DNA of 35,602 bases. It comes from Prevotella sp. (lineage in GTDB: Bacteria; Bacteroidota; Bacteroidia; Bacteroidales; Bacteroidaceae). Below the pieces are notes generated by a model. The model was not told where the DNA came from, made no database searches, and saw only the letters and a program-made list of their open reading frames with translations. Positions 24,300-32,877 of the stretch are shown here, piece after piece. The position numbers were made by a program, and so were the translations under genes. The DNA lies in assembly GCA_024681875.1 (NCBI GenBank), contig JAILAA010000092.1:1-35602 (forward strand), read 5' to 3'. Numbering within the stretch: position 1 is the stretch's first letter; each line of letters opens with the position of its first letter.

Positions 24300-27200
24300 C
24301 TAAAAGTCTACCGTAATGCCCAACGTATACGACTTTGCACGTGGTGTCTGGCCGCCATCGACAGAAGCGCCATAGCCGCCATATCCCACTTCAGGATCTA
24401 CTCCCTTGTACTTGGTAAGGACAAAGAGGTTGTTGGCACTGGCATACATATTCAGTCGCTGAATACCCAGCACCCGTTTCACCGCCTTCGGGTCGAAGCT
24501 GTAGGTCAGCTGTAGGTAGTTCAGGCGGAGGAACGAGCCGTTCTCTACGAAGCGGTCGCTCACCAGTGTGTTGTAGTTGGTCGAGGCTCCATACATGGCC
24601 CTGGGTATGCTGGTCTGATTGCCCTCCTTGCGCCAGCGCCAGTTCACGGCCTTGCTCTGATTGTTGTTCGTCGACATGGCCTCGGTATCCAGCCGTGCCA
24701 AGTTCAGAATCTTGTTGCCCACACGATAGTTGAACTGTGTGTTCAGCTTCCATCGGCCATAGTTTAAGGTAAAACCGAAGCCGCCGGTCAACTTAGGTAG
24801 TGACGAGCCCAGATAGACAATATCGAGCGCGTTGATCTGTCCGTCATGATTGATGTCTTCATAAATTGCGTCGCCGCCTTGGAACTCATAGTTTTTGCCA
24901 GTACCGTCGTGCGAATAGTTATACATCATGCGCACAGGCTTGTTCTCGTCGTCGACTACGATTTCACCAGTCTCGCTCAGCACGTAGGGTGCCGTATGGC
25001 CGTTGGCCACGAACTGCAAACGCTCCTCGGGCGTCATGTCGACAAAGGTTTCATACTGGTATTCGTACACACCCTTGTAGCGGAATCCATAGATGGCGCC
25101 GAAGGGATTGTACAGCTGAACACGCTGCAGCACCTCGCGGTTGTCGTAGTGGAATTCTGAGTTCAGCGAGTTCAGCACCGTCTCGTCCATCGACAGGATC
25201 TCGTTCTTGTTGTTGCCGAAAGTAAAGTTGACGTCGGCCGTGAACTTCCCTTTCTTGATGAGTTTGTTGGTGTTCAGGTTCAGCTCCCATCCAATGTTAC
25301 GCATCGAGCCCACATTGCGGTAGGAGAGAGTATAGAAACCTGTGGAGGAAGGTATGCTGACATCAGGCATGAGCATGTCGCGGCGTGTGGAGTGATACCA
25401 TTCTGCCTGCAGCATCACGCGGTCGTCGAAGAGGCCAAGGTCGAAACCAACGTCCCATGTGGTGGTGGTCTCCCATCGCAGGTCTGTCAGACGGATGTTC
25501 TCTGGCTTCATGGCACCCATATTGATGTACTTCGCGTCACTGCTATAGATGCTCTCATACAGGTAGTCGCGGTTGGGCTGGTTGCCCACCCTACCCCAGC
25601 TGGGCCTGATGGCCAGCATAGAGAGCCACTTGTGCGTAGGCTCCATCCAAGGCTCGTCAACGAGGTTCCATCTCAACGAGACGGCGGGGAAGAAGCCCCA
25701 CTGTCGGTCGGGTCCAAACTTCGTCGTACCGTCGGCACGCAGCGAGAAGTCAGCCATGTAGCGGCCTTTGAAGGCATAGTGTGAGGAGAAGGTGTAGTAC
25801 ATCGAGCGCCACTCGCTGAAGTTCGAGCTCATGCCCGTCACGCGACCGCCGCCAACAGGATTGGTGATGCCTGCCGATGGCAGCTTCGTGGCGTCGGTGC
25901 CCTGGCCATTGCTGCTGCCGGTGGTCAGCTCAAAGCGGCCCATAGCCATCAGCGAGTGGTCTTTGTTGCTGAAATGGGGAATGAAGGTCAGCGTCTGCTT
26001 CGTGTTGAAGGCCACGCTCTTCGTGCTGGCTGCATAAGCATTGTTCACGCCGTTGTTCCACGACACGGTGACCAGCTCCTTGGGATAGAACTTGTTGACG
26101 TATTCATTAAAAATGTTCATGTACACGCGACCCTGCCAATTCAGCTGATGGTGCTCCTCGTCCATGCCCCACAGGCGGTAGTTCAGCTCCAGCTCGGGCG
26201 TGATGTCATAGGTACGGTCGTCGAACTTTGCCAGTTTGGCCGAAGCCACAGGATTGACATAGCTCTTCTGGTCGCCGTCGAACACGCTGGGTGCCGACTG
26301 CAGCATGGTGTAGTATTTGTCGGTGTTCTGTCCCTGCAACGGATGACCTACGGGATACTGCTCATAGATGCTCATGTTCGGCATCTTTTTGTAGGCAATG
26401 GCCAGCAGGTCGTCGTAGTTGCGCTTGGTGTCGGTATAGGTCAGTGCGAAGTTGGTAGAGATTTTCACTCTTTCGCTGACGTAGTAGTCGAGGGCCACAC
26501 GAGTGGAAAAGCGATCCTGGAGCTGTTCTATGACGGAGCCCGTCTCATGATCGTAGCCGCCAGAGATGCGGAAGGTAGCTTTCTCGCCGCCGCCCGTCAC
26601 CGAGAGATAGTGGTTCTGTCGCAGTCCCCACTGCGTCACAGCATCCACCCAATCGGTGTTATTGTTGTATTGCTCATACTCCGAATACGTCGGGTCGTAG
26701 TTCAGCTCGCGAATGTCCGATGCATTGTCGTTCTGCTCGGGGTTGAAGTAGCTCTCCTTGAGCAGCATCGTATAATCGTCACCACTCAGCATTTTATATC
26801 CTTTCGGCTGGTAGGTGCCCGTGAGTCGCAGCGAATAGGTGAGTTTTGGAACACCGCGTGAGCCACGTTTTGTAGTAATCTCGATGACGCCGTTGGCGCC
26901 CTGTGAACCGTAGATGGCCGTAGCCGCGGCATCCTTCAGCACGGTGATGCTGGCAATGTCCTCGGGGTTAACGTTCAGCAGCTGAGCAAACTGTTCATCG
27001 TTGGCGTTGGTTACGTCGAAGTTGTTCATGTCCACGTTCCATGTGTTGCCGTTCACCACGATGAGAGGATTCGAGTTGGTAAGCGTTGATATACTTGAGG
27101 CACCGCGCAGGCGCATGGTCGTTCCAGCGCCCAAGTTACCTGAGTTAGCCACGATGTCAAGGCCTGCAATACGACCTTGCAGTGCTTCATCGACGGTGGT

Positions 27201-27662
27201 CAGTCCAAGACCCTCAAACTCTTTCATATCAATGGTTTGCGTGGCGTAGGATATTTCTCGCTCGGGGATGGCCAGGCCACCGCCGTTCAGTCGCCGCTTC
27301 GACGTCACGGTAACAGGTGCAATAGTGTTCTGTGCCACCATCTTCACGTTGTACGTTTCGCGGTTGATGGGCAGCGTTTGGGTCTTACAACCCACAAAGC
27401 TGAAGCGCAGCTTGTCATTCTGGTTGCGAATACGCATGGAGAAATTGCCGTTGAGGTCTGTGACGGCAGCCTCGATGATACGTCCGGTGGCATCAATCTC
27501 GCACACCGATGCTCCTGGCAGGCCGCCCATGTCGTCGGTCACGGTGCCGTGCACGTTGTTGATCTGTGCATGAGCAGTTTGGGTGAATAGTGAGCACTGG
27601 AGCATGAATAGCAGGGTGAGCACTATCCACTTGTAGGACATGTTATGCTTTGTTGAAATCAT
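24300..27662 (-). CDS. SusC-like TonB-dependent outer-membrane receptor (pair 2)
   Basis: This 1120-residue protein has a signal peptide ending TAHAQ, a carboxypeptidase-regulatory-like domain (NNVHGTVTDDMGGLPGASV, LNGNFSMRI), and a plug with LQGRIAGLDIVANSGNLGAG, TTMRLRGASSI, NPLIVVNGN and VLKDAAATAIYGSQGANGVI. A long barrel follows, ending SYTLGITVDF, a standard outer-membrane tail. It is the canonical SusC form, closer to the family consensus than the pair 1 receptor. It starts 13 bp after the large FAS1 gene, so co-transcription is near certain. Met8 (MSYKWIVL) is an alternative start. Confidence 0.96.
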   Translation of the reverse strand: MISTKHNMSYKWIVLTLLFMLQCSLFTQTAHAQINNVHGTVTDDMGGLPGASVCEIDATGRIIEAAVTDLNGNFSMRIRNQNDKLRFSFVGCKTQTLPINRETYNVKMVAQNTIAPVTVTSKRRLNGGGLAIPEREISYATQTIDMKEFEGLGLTTVDEALQGRIAGLDIVANSGNLGAGTTMRLRGASSISTLTNSNPLIVVNGNTWNVDMNNFDVTNANDEQFAQLLNVNPEDIASITVLKDAAATAIYGSQGANGVIEITTKRGSRGVPKLTYSLRLTGTYQPKGYKMLSGDDYTMLLKESYFNPEQNDNASDIRELNYDPTYSEYEQYNNNTDWVDAVTQWGLRQNHYLSVTGGGEKATFRISGGYDHETGSVIEQLQDRFSTRVALDYYVSERVKISTNFALTYTDTKRNYDDLLAIAYKKMPNMSIYEQYPVGHPLQGQNTDKYYTMLQSAPSVFDGDQKSYVNPVASAKLAKFDDRTYDITPELELNYRLWGMDEEHHQLNWQGRVYMNIFNEYVNKFYPKELVTVSWNNGVNNAYAASTKSVAFNTKQTLTFIPHFSNKDHSLMAMGRFELTTGSSNGQGTDATKLPSAGITNPVGGGRVTGMSSNFSEWRSMYYTFSSHYAFKGRYMADFSLRADGTTKFGPDRQWGFFPAVSLRWNLVDEPWMEPTHKWLSMLAIRPSWGRVGNQPNRDYLYESIYSSDAKYINMGAMKPENIRLTDLRWETTTTWDVGFDLGLFDDRVMLQAEWYHSTRRDMLMPDVSIPSSTGFYTLSYRNVGSMRNIGWELNLNTNKLIKKGKFTADVNFTFGNNKNEILSMDETVLNSLNSEFHYDNREVLQRVQLYNPFGAIYGFRYKGVYEYQYETFVDMTPEERLQFVANGHTAPYVLSETGEIVVDDENKPVRMMYNYSHDGTGKNYEFQGGDAIYEDINHDGQINALDIVYLGSSLPKLTGGFGFTLNYGRWKLNTQFNYRVGNKILNLARLDTEAMSTNNNQSKAVNWRWRKEGNQTSIPRAMYGASTNYNTLVSDRFVENGSFLRLNYLQLTYSFDPKAVKRVLGIQRLNMYASANNLFVLTKYKGVDPEVGYGGYGASVDGGQTPRAKSYTLGITVDF
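27583..27617. repeat. Degenerate 7-bp-spaced words in the SusC2 leader
   Basis: gtgaata, gtgagca, ctggagc, atgaata and gcagggt follow one another in 7-bp steps and encode LLFMLQCSLFT. Only some units agree with each other. It is listed because the first two match the units of the SusC1 leader at 18290. Confidence 0.5.
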
Positions 27663-27675
27663 AGCGCTTCTTTCT

Positions 27676-30312
27676 TTAATCTTGGTTCATTAACAAGGCG
27701 CGTATTTCCTCCTTCCAGCTAGTCAGCTGAGTTTCGTCGTAGAACAGCGGCCCGTCAATCTGGTGCGCCACCACGTCGCTGGCATTATAGAGCATCTCGT
27801 TGTGGTTGGCATTGTTGGCATTCTGTATCCAGTATTCGCGGCCCATCAGGTTGTAGCAGCCTTCGGTGGCATTGACATGACGGGTGTGGCCCGTCAAGTC
27901 GTTGATGGTGAGCGAGTGGTCGTCGGCAGTCACCTGTACGCTATAGAATCGCTTGTTCTTCTGGTTCAGCGTTGACGTTTCGAATTTTACGCGGTCAACG
28001 GGATTGCCGCTGATATAGACCGAATTGTCCTGGATGTGATACTTCACGAAGTTCTGTATGCGGTTGAGCACTATCTTCCTGGCCTCCTTGAGCAGCTTGG
28101 TGTCCTTGGCAATGTCGCGCCATTCGCCCAGGGTGTCGGACAGGGCCTCATAGTCGGTCCAGTAAGGCAGGTATCCCTGCTCATGCAGGAGGTCGATGTC
28201 GGCGTCAGAGGGTACATAGACGGTGTAGTCATAAGCATCGAACAGCGAACAGTTGTAGTCTGCGCAGGTATAGCCGCCCATGCGGTTTTTCAGCAGGGTG
28301 TTGGCTGCCCCGCCCATGGTCAGCAGTTCGAAGAAGCGGATGCAGTTTTCACGGCCGTTCAGCAGACTGTAGAGCGAGCGCCTACTGCCCAACGGCAGCT
28401 GACTGTCCACGACGTAGCTCTTTCCGTTGCCTGTCTGCGTCTGGTCATAGATGCGCTTCACGGTAATGGGTTTTCCCTGTTCTATCTGCAGGCCTCCGGC
28501 CAGTGTCATAACGTTCTCGCTGCCTGCGTTCTCCACCCTGATGGTACTGCCACCCTTTGTGCGGTAATAGCTGTGTCCGCTCTCCAACGTATCTATGACG
28601 ATGAGGTTGTCCAGTAGGTCGCGCAAGCGGTTTTGCACTTGACCATCGCTGGCATCGTTCAGCTCGCCCTCCAACTTTACTCCGGCCGCTACGTCATAAT
28701 TATAGCGGTGGGCACCAACAGTCTTGCGCACATTGTCCCAATAGAACTCATAGAGCACGGCCGTCGTTCCACCATAGGTGCAGGGGTCTACATAGGTGAG
28801 CATGGCAGTGTTCGTGGGAATGATGAAACTATAGTACGAATCCATGGAGTTCAGATATGGCTCGAACTCTAGTTTCTCGATAGCCCAGTAGATGACGTTC
28901 ATCGTGGTCTCGTTGACTAGTGCAGGGAAGGATACGCTGGAATAGGCAGCGGGTGTGAACACACGGTTCAGCAGATACACCACGCCGTTGCAGCCCATGA
29001 AGCAGCTGTCCACATGCTCCTTCTTCAGTCCGATGGCCACCTTGTTGGTATTGTCTACAATATTCTTGAATTTCGAGGGCACCGTCTCGGTAAACGAGCG
29101 GACGAGGTTGATGTCGAGCAGCTTCACCAGTACTTTCATCGGCACGTTCTCCCATGCACCATACATGTCCTTCAGGCTCTCGCCGTCGTGTGTCCACCAA
29201 TAGTCCAGCGCCGTATCTGAGGGCACGAGCAGTGCGCCGGCATCGTAGTGCAGGTCACGGCCTGCCGTGTTGCTGTACATATACTGGTTCCAGCCCGGGT
29301 CGAAGGCCAGCGTCGCCTCCACCGTCTGACCATCGGGGTCGGTGTCCAGCGTGCCTCCTTCCGATTCGGGATAGTCCTTCGTATTGCTGTTCTGCGAGAA
29401 ATATTTCAGGGTATAGACTTTGTCGGTGTTGTTGTACAGACGGTTATATTCTTTCGTGGCAGCCTCGTCGTAGTAGGGAGCCGAGAAACGGTCGAGCAGC
29501 GAAGCAAAGAGCGACATGTTCTGATGGCTGTGCACTATCTCAGCCATGTTGTCGGCAGCCGTAGGCAGACCGTCCACCTTGTGGATGTAGCCGTTCTTGC
29601 ACGTGATGTCGGTCTCGGTCAGCTTCTTGCCATTCACCCACGAGTCGCTGACGGATGCAGACACGCCGTTGGTCAGAATGTACAGATCCTCGTCAGTAAT
29701 CTTACTGTTACGCATAAAAACGGGCAGGAAGTGAATCATCGGCTTCGAAGTATTGTCGCGCAGCAACACAATGGGCTTGCCCGCCTCGCGGTAGGCCTTC
29801 CAGTATTTCGTGGCGGGCATCTGTTCCGTAGTGATGGTGGTCACCGAGTCGAACACTGAGGCTGCTGTGGGGCGACGCATGCACTGTCCCTTCAAGGGTT
29901 TGGGGCCGCTCACACTGCTGAGCATCTCTATCAGATAGGCATTATTGACCATGGCACTATTGAAGAGTAGTTTCTTCTGGGCCAACGACAACTTGTCGTA
30001 GCCGTCAACGCCCCATGTATTCTTACTGAAGAACTGGTCGTAGACGTCATCGTTGGCTACAAAGAGCGTTTTCGAACCTGTCTGACTGAGCACGTCCTTC
30101 TGTCCCAGGTCGTCAATGAGGCGCAACGTATAGCGGTAGTTGCCCTCTTCGCTCAGCCTGTCGTAGATGGAATTACCCAACCATGACGGCTCTTCCATCA
30201 GCTCATCTTTCTCGCCGCAGGAAGCCAGCAGCGTTGCTGCCGCAATACATAATGCATAATGCACCATGCACCAAGGGCCGCGCAACAATCTGGTTATTCT
30301 ATTTTGTACCAT
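27676..30312 (-). CDS. Large fasciclin (FAS1) lipoprotein, about four domains
   Basis: This 878-residue lipoprotein has the lipobox LLASCGE (Cys near residue 32). FAS1-like signatures recur at KTLFVANDDVYDQFF (~80), LLVPSDTALDYWW (~360), FIIPTNTAMLTY (~490) and TVYVPSDADIDLL (~695), so about four domains are likely, some divergent. It is the second gene of the minus-strand run, 19 bp after the metallopeptidase-like gene and 13 bp before SusC2. A surface-exposed binding or assembly role with the SusC2/SusD2 pair is inferred from position and from FAS1 adhesion biology. No enzymatic motif was seen. Leader residues 13-22 (WCMVHYALC) are encoded by 7-bp units. Confidence 0.87.
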   Translation of the reverse strand: MVQNRITRLLRGPWCMVHYALCIAAATLLASCGEKDELMEEPSWLGNSIYDRLSEEGNYRYTLRLIDDLGQKDVLSQTGSKTLFVANDDVYDQFFSKNTWGVDGYDKLSLAQKKLLFNSAMVNNAYLIEMLSSVSGPKPLKGQCMRRPTAASVFDSVTTITTEQMPATKYWKAYREAGKPIVLLRDNTSKPMIHFLPVFMRNSKITDEDLYILTNGVSASVSDSWVNGKKLTETDITCKNGYIHKVDGLPTAADNMAEIVHSHQNMSLFASLLDRFSAPYYDEAATKEYNRLYNNTDKVYTLKYFSQNSNTKDYPESEGGTLDTDPDGQTVEATLAFDPGWNQYMYSNTAGRDLHYDAGALLVPSDTALDYWWTHDGESLKDMYGAWENVPMKVLVKLLDINLVRSFTETVPSKFKNIVDNTNKVAIGLKKEHVDSCFMGCNGVVYLLNRVFTPAAYSSVSFPALVNETTMNVIYWAIEKLEFEPYLNSMDSYYSFIIPTNTAMLTYVDPCTYGGTTAVLYEFYWDNVRKTVGAHRYNYDVAAGVKLEGELNDASDGQVQNRLRDLLDNLIVIDTLESGHSYYRTKGGSTIRVENAGSENVMTLAGGLQIEQGKPITVKRIYDQTQTGNGKSYVVDSQLPLGSRRSLYSLLNGRENCIRFFELLTMGGAANTLLKNRMGGYTCADYNCSLFDAYDYTVYVPSDADIDLLHEQGYLPYWTDYEALSDTLGEWRDIAKDTKLLKEARKIVLNRIQNFVKYHIQDNSVYISGNPVDRVKFETSTLNQKNKRFYSVQVTADDHSLTINDLTGHTRHVNATEGCYNLMGREYWIQNANNANHNEMLYNASDVVAHQIDGPLFYDETQLTSWKEEIRALLMNQD
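30248..30275. repeat. Four 7-bp units in the large FAS1 lipoprotein leader
   Basis: cataatg, cataatg, caccatg and caccaag are consecutive and encode WCMVHYALC in the signal peptide. Confidence 0.8.
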
Positions 30313-30331
30313 CTCTTATTTATGATATTAG

Positions 30332-32623
30332 TTATTTCACAACAATCTTTACGCTGGCTGTCTCTCTGCCATTCACGGCCTGCAGGATGTACAGACCAGG
30401 CATGATGTCGGTCGGCATCAGGAAGTCGCCGTCGCGCATAAAACTCTGTTGGCACACCAGCTTTCCGCTGTAGGTGTACAGACGTACGGGCACCTGCAGC
30501 TGCGTGGCTCCTCCGATGTGTAGCGGCAAATGCTCGCCGCGGCACACCACCGTTTTCTCCGGCTCGATGACGAAACGGGCAGCCTGTTGCTGTTCCACGC
30601 CAACACCCTCGATGCCTGACAGGAACTCAGTGTCGCGTATCACAGAACGATAGTTATACCACTTCAGCTGAGCCTTTGCCGGCTGATAGATGTTCTTGCC
30701 CATCTTCAGGCGGTAGTCGAAATGCTGCTTGCGGGTCTCCTCCCCCTGATAGATGTAGTCGGTGTTGCACACAACAGCTATGACGACATTGTTGGCTGGC
30801 ACATCCTGTAGCTGCATCAGCACCTCCCCTTCGCCCTCTACGGGTTGTGAGTAATACAATTTGCCCTGCTTCGTCCGGTAACACAGCATGCATACCATGT
30901 TTTTCCCTTTCGGACTGAATTGGAGGCTGATGATATTGCCCACTTCGCCCTTGACATGCAGTGGTATCTGGTTGGCTCCGCTCCATCCAGGAGTAGTGCG
31001 CCATTCGGGGCGCCACCATCCGGCGCTGTCCACCTCGTTGCACTTATACATATTGGCATAGGGCGTGGCCAGCCACACCTTCACATCTTTCCAGTAAGGG
31101 CTCCACTCCTGCTTGATCTCGGCCAGCCAGTTGTCATCGATGAGCTTGCGGCAGGCATTCGACCACTGTCCCACGTCAATCATTGCCTGACGTGCACGAT
31201 ATTCCAGTATCATATGCCGCATCTGATGGTCGCCGAGAGAATCGGCCATGCCTTCCAGCACGCGTCCCTTGCAGTAGCGCCATATCCATGGTATGGACCC
31301 GCGCCCCATGATCTCGCTGAGGAAATGGGGGAACAGCTCGCCATACTGCACGCCGCCCAGCAGCTTGCGCCATGTGCATATTTGTCCTGACGAGCCATAC
31401 ATGTTGACGCCCTCAGCCGAAGGACCGCCGAAAGTGTCGTCGAGCAACCAACCGGAATAGCACTCAATGGGCATGAACGGTGCTATCATATTGCCGGCAC
31501 TCAACCAGCCCATACTGGAGGGTGTCTTGCCGCTCTTCACCAGTTCGGCTTCGCCCTGAAGCCAGGTGTTGCCGCCTTCATGGAACCATGCGCTCTGCTT
31601 ACAGCCATCAAGGTCGGCAAAGGTGGCATGGATGCCTTCGTGCACACAGGCGTTCTGCTGTCCTATGGCATCGCTATACGTACAGTTGGGGTCAAAGCTG
31701 GCAATGGGATAGTAGCTCAGAAGAACCATCGGCCACGACTGTCCGTTCCAGTAGGTGGCACTCTGCCATCCACCCGTAGCGGTATTCGGCTCGTTGTCTG
31801 TACCTACGCCGCTGCCGTAACCGTATATCTGGCTATAGTAGCCATTGCGTGCACGCTTGTCAGGCGGCCAGCCGAAGACATCGCGGAAGAACGCAAAGTC
31901 CTCGTCCATCTTCTTCACCAGCAGCACCAGCGCCGTGTCGGTGATGGCCTTGTTTGCGTTTGGTCCTACGGCAACGCTCCACCACTCGCCGTGGCGCTCA
32001 CGGGCCACGTTCATATTCTCGGGCAGACGACCTTTGGTAGGTGCCGACAGCGTAGGATATTCCCAACGGAAGTCATAGTTCAAGGTAGGTGAGTAGGCCG
32101 GCCACTTATAGGGGACTGAAGGATCCTGATGCCCCATGACCTGCAACTCGCGTAGTCCGCAGGCTCGTTCGCTGCGCATGTAAATGCGGATACGCGTGGC
32201 GGCCAGGTCGAGGTCGGCAGCTGACATAAGTCGGTCGTTGGCGTCAGGCATGTCGGTACTGCGCTGCCACTCAGTGCCGTCCCACCAAGCGACGTAAGCC
32301 TCTGTAGGCAGCAGCACGTTCTCCTGGTCAACGGCCCAATACGCGCGTACCTCTTTTATTATCTGCTGCATACTCCACCCCATCTCGACATATGCCCACT
32401 GGCCAACGCTTACTTCACCCTGATAGCTGCTCCAGTATTTGGCATTGGTGGAATAGCGGTTGTCAATGACCAGCCTGACACCATGACCGTCGGCCTCTGC
32501 AGAAGCCGAAATCTCAGTGGCGGTGAAGGCAAGATTCTGAATGATTTGGCCCCAGGTCTCTGACAGATTCGTCACCGCCAGCAGACAGGTCAAGATAGTA
32601 GTAGTAGTAGCAATTCTCGTCAT
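30332..32623 (-). CDS. Secreted putative zinc metallopeptidase with F5/8C-like domain
   Basis: This 763-residue protein is the first gene of the minus-strand operon. Its signal peptide ends near residue 25. Residues ~28-165 resemble a discoidin/F5-8C-type domain (VRLVIDNRYST, YWSSYQG, WAYVEMGW, ATRIRIYMRS). The central region holds ACVHEGIHATF, an HExxH zinc motif (His328, Glu329, His332), followed 16 residues later by Glu349 in AWFHEGGNTWLQGEAE. The spacing would fit a gluzincin such as the M60 pattern HExxHx(8-28)E; an uncharacterised DUF6055-type domain is an alternative. The tail (MPGLYILQAVNGRETASVKI) looks like a type IX secretion sorting domain, so export to the surface is likely. Proteolysis of glycoproteins is inferred, not shown. 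Confidence 0.7.
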   Translation of the reverse strand: MTRIATTTTILTCLLAVTNLSETWGQIIQNLAFTATEISASAEADGHGVRLVIDNRYSTNAKYWSSYQGEVSVGQWAYVEMGWSMQQIIKEVRAYWAVDQENVLLPTEAYVAWWDGTEWQRSTDMPDANDRLMSAADLDLAATRIRIYMRSERACGLRELQVMGHQDPSVPYKWPAYSPTLNYDFRWEYPTLSAPTKGRLPENMNVARERHGEWWSVAVGPNANKAITDTALVLLVKKMDEDFAFFRDVFGWPPDKRARNGYYSQIYGYGSGVGTDNEPNTATGGWQSATYWNGQSWPMVLLSYYPIASFDPNCTYSDAIGQQNACVHEGIHATFADLDGCKQSAWFHEGGNTWLQGEAELVKSGKTPSSMGWLSAGNMIAPFMPIECYSGWLLDDTFGGPSAEGVNMYGSSGQICTWRKLLGGVQYGELFPHFLSEIMGRGSIPWIWRYCKGRVLEGMADSLGDHQMRHMILEYRARQAMIDVGQWSNACRKLIDDNWLAEIKQEWSPYWKDVKVWLATPYANMYKCNEVDSAGWWRPEWRTTPGWSGANQIPLHVKGEVGNIISLQFSPKGKNMVCMLCYRTKQGKLYYSQPVEGEGEVLMQLQDVPANNVVIAVVCNTDYIYQGEETRKQHFDYRLKMGKNIYQPAKAQLKWYNYRSVIRDTEFLSGIEGVGVEQQQAARFVIEPEKTVVCRGEHLPLHIGGATQLQVPVRLYTYSGKLVCQQSFMRDGDFLMPTDIMPGLYILQAVNGRETASVKIVVK

Positions 32624-32647
32624 GGTTGTCTTTTTTGATTTGCCCTA

Positions 32648-32679
32648 CAAAATTATGTTTTTTTTGGTTATCAAACAAA
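32648..32679 (-). promoter_or_regulatory. Predicted promoter of the nine-gene minus-strand operon
   Basis: On the minus strand TTTG (32679-32676), a 20-bp spacer and TAATTTTG (32655-32648) match the Bacteroidota consensus. The start would lie near 32641, giving a short leader before the ATG at 32623. It is the natural place to look for HTCS binding, in the 254-bp divergent gap. Confidence 0.65.
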
Positions 32680-32789
32680 TAATTTTGAAGATATTTATCG
32701 CAAGATTCGAATATTTTTCCCGGGGCTGAAAAGATAGTCTAAATTGATAAAAAATTCGTCCATACACCTTATTTTATAGGGGGATACAG

Positions 32790-32820
32790 TTGGTGAGAAA
32801 CTTTTTTTCTTGTATCTTTG
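32790..32820 (+). promoter_or_regulatory. Predicted promoter of the DUF4859-like repeat protein
   Basis: TTG at 32790-32792, a 20-bp spacer and TATCTTTG at 32813-32820 match the Bacteroidota consensus. The leader to the ATG at 32878 is about 50 bases and A/T rich. Together with the minus-strand promoter at 32679-32648 it makes a divergent control region. Confidence 0.65.
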
Positions 32821-32877
32821 CAACACCATTCCGAGAACACAAATTTTAATTTTAACCACTAATAATTTCAAAATGGT

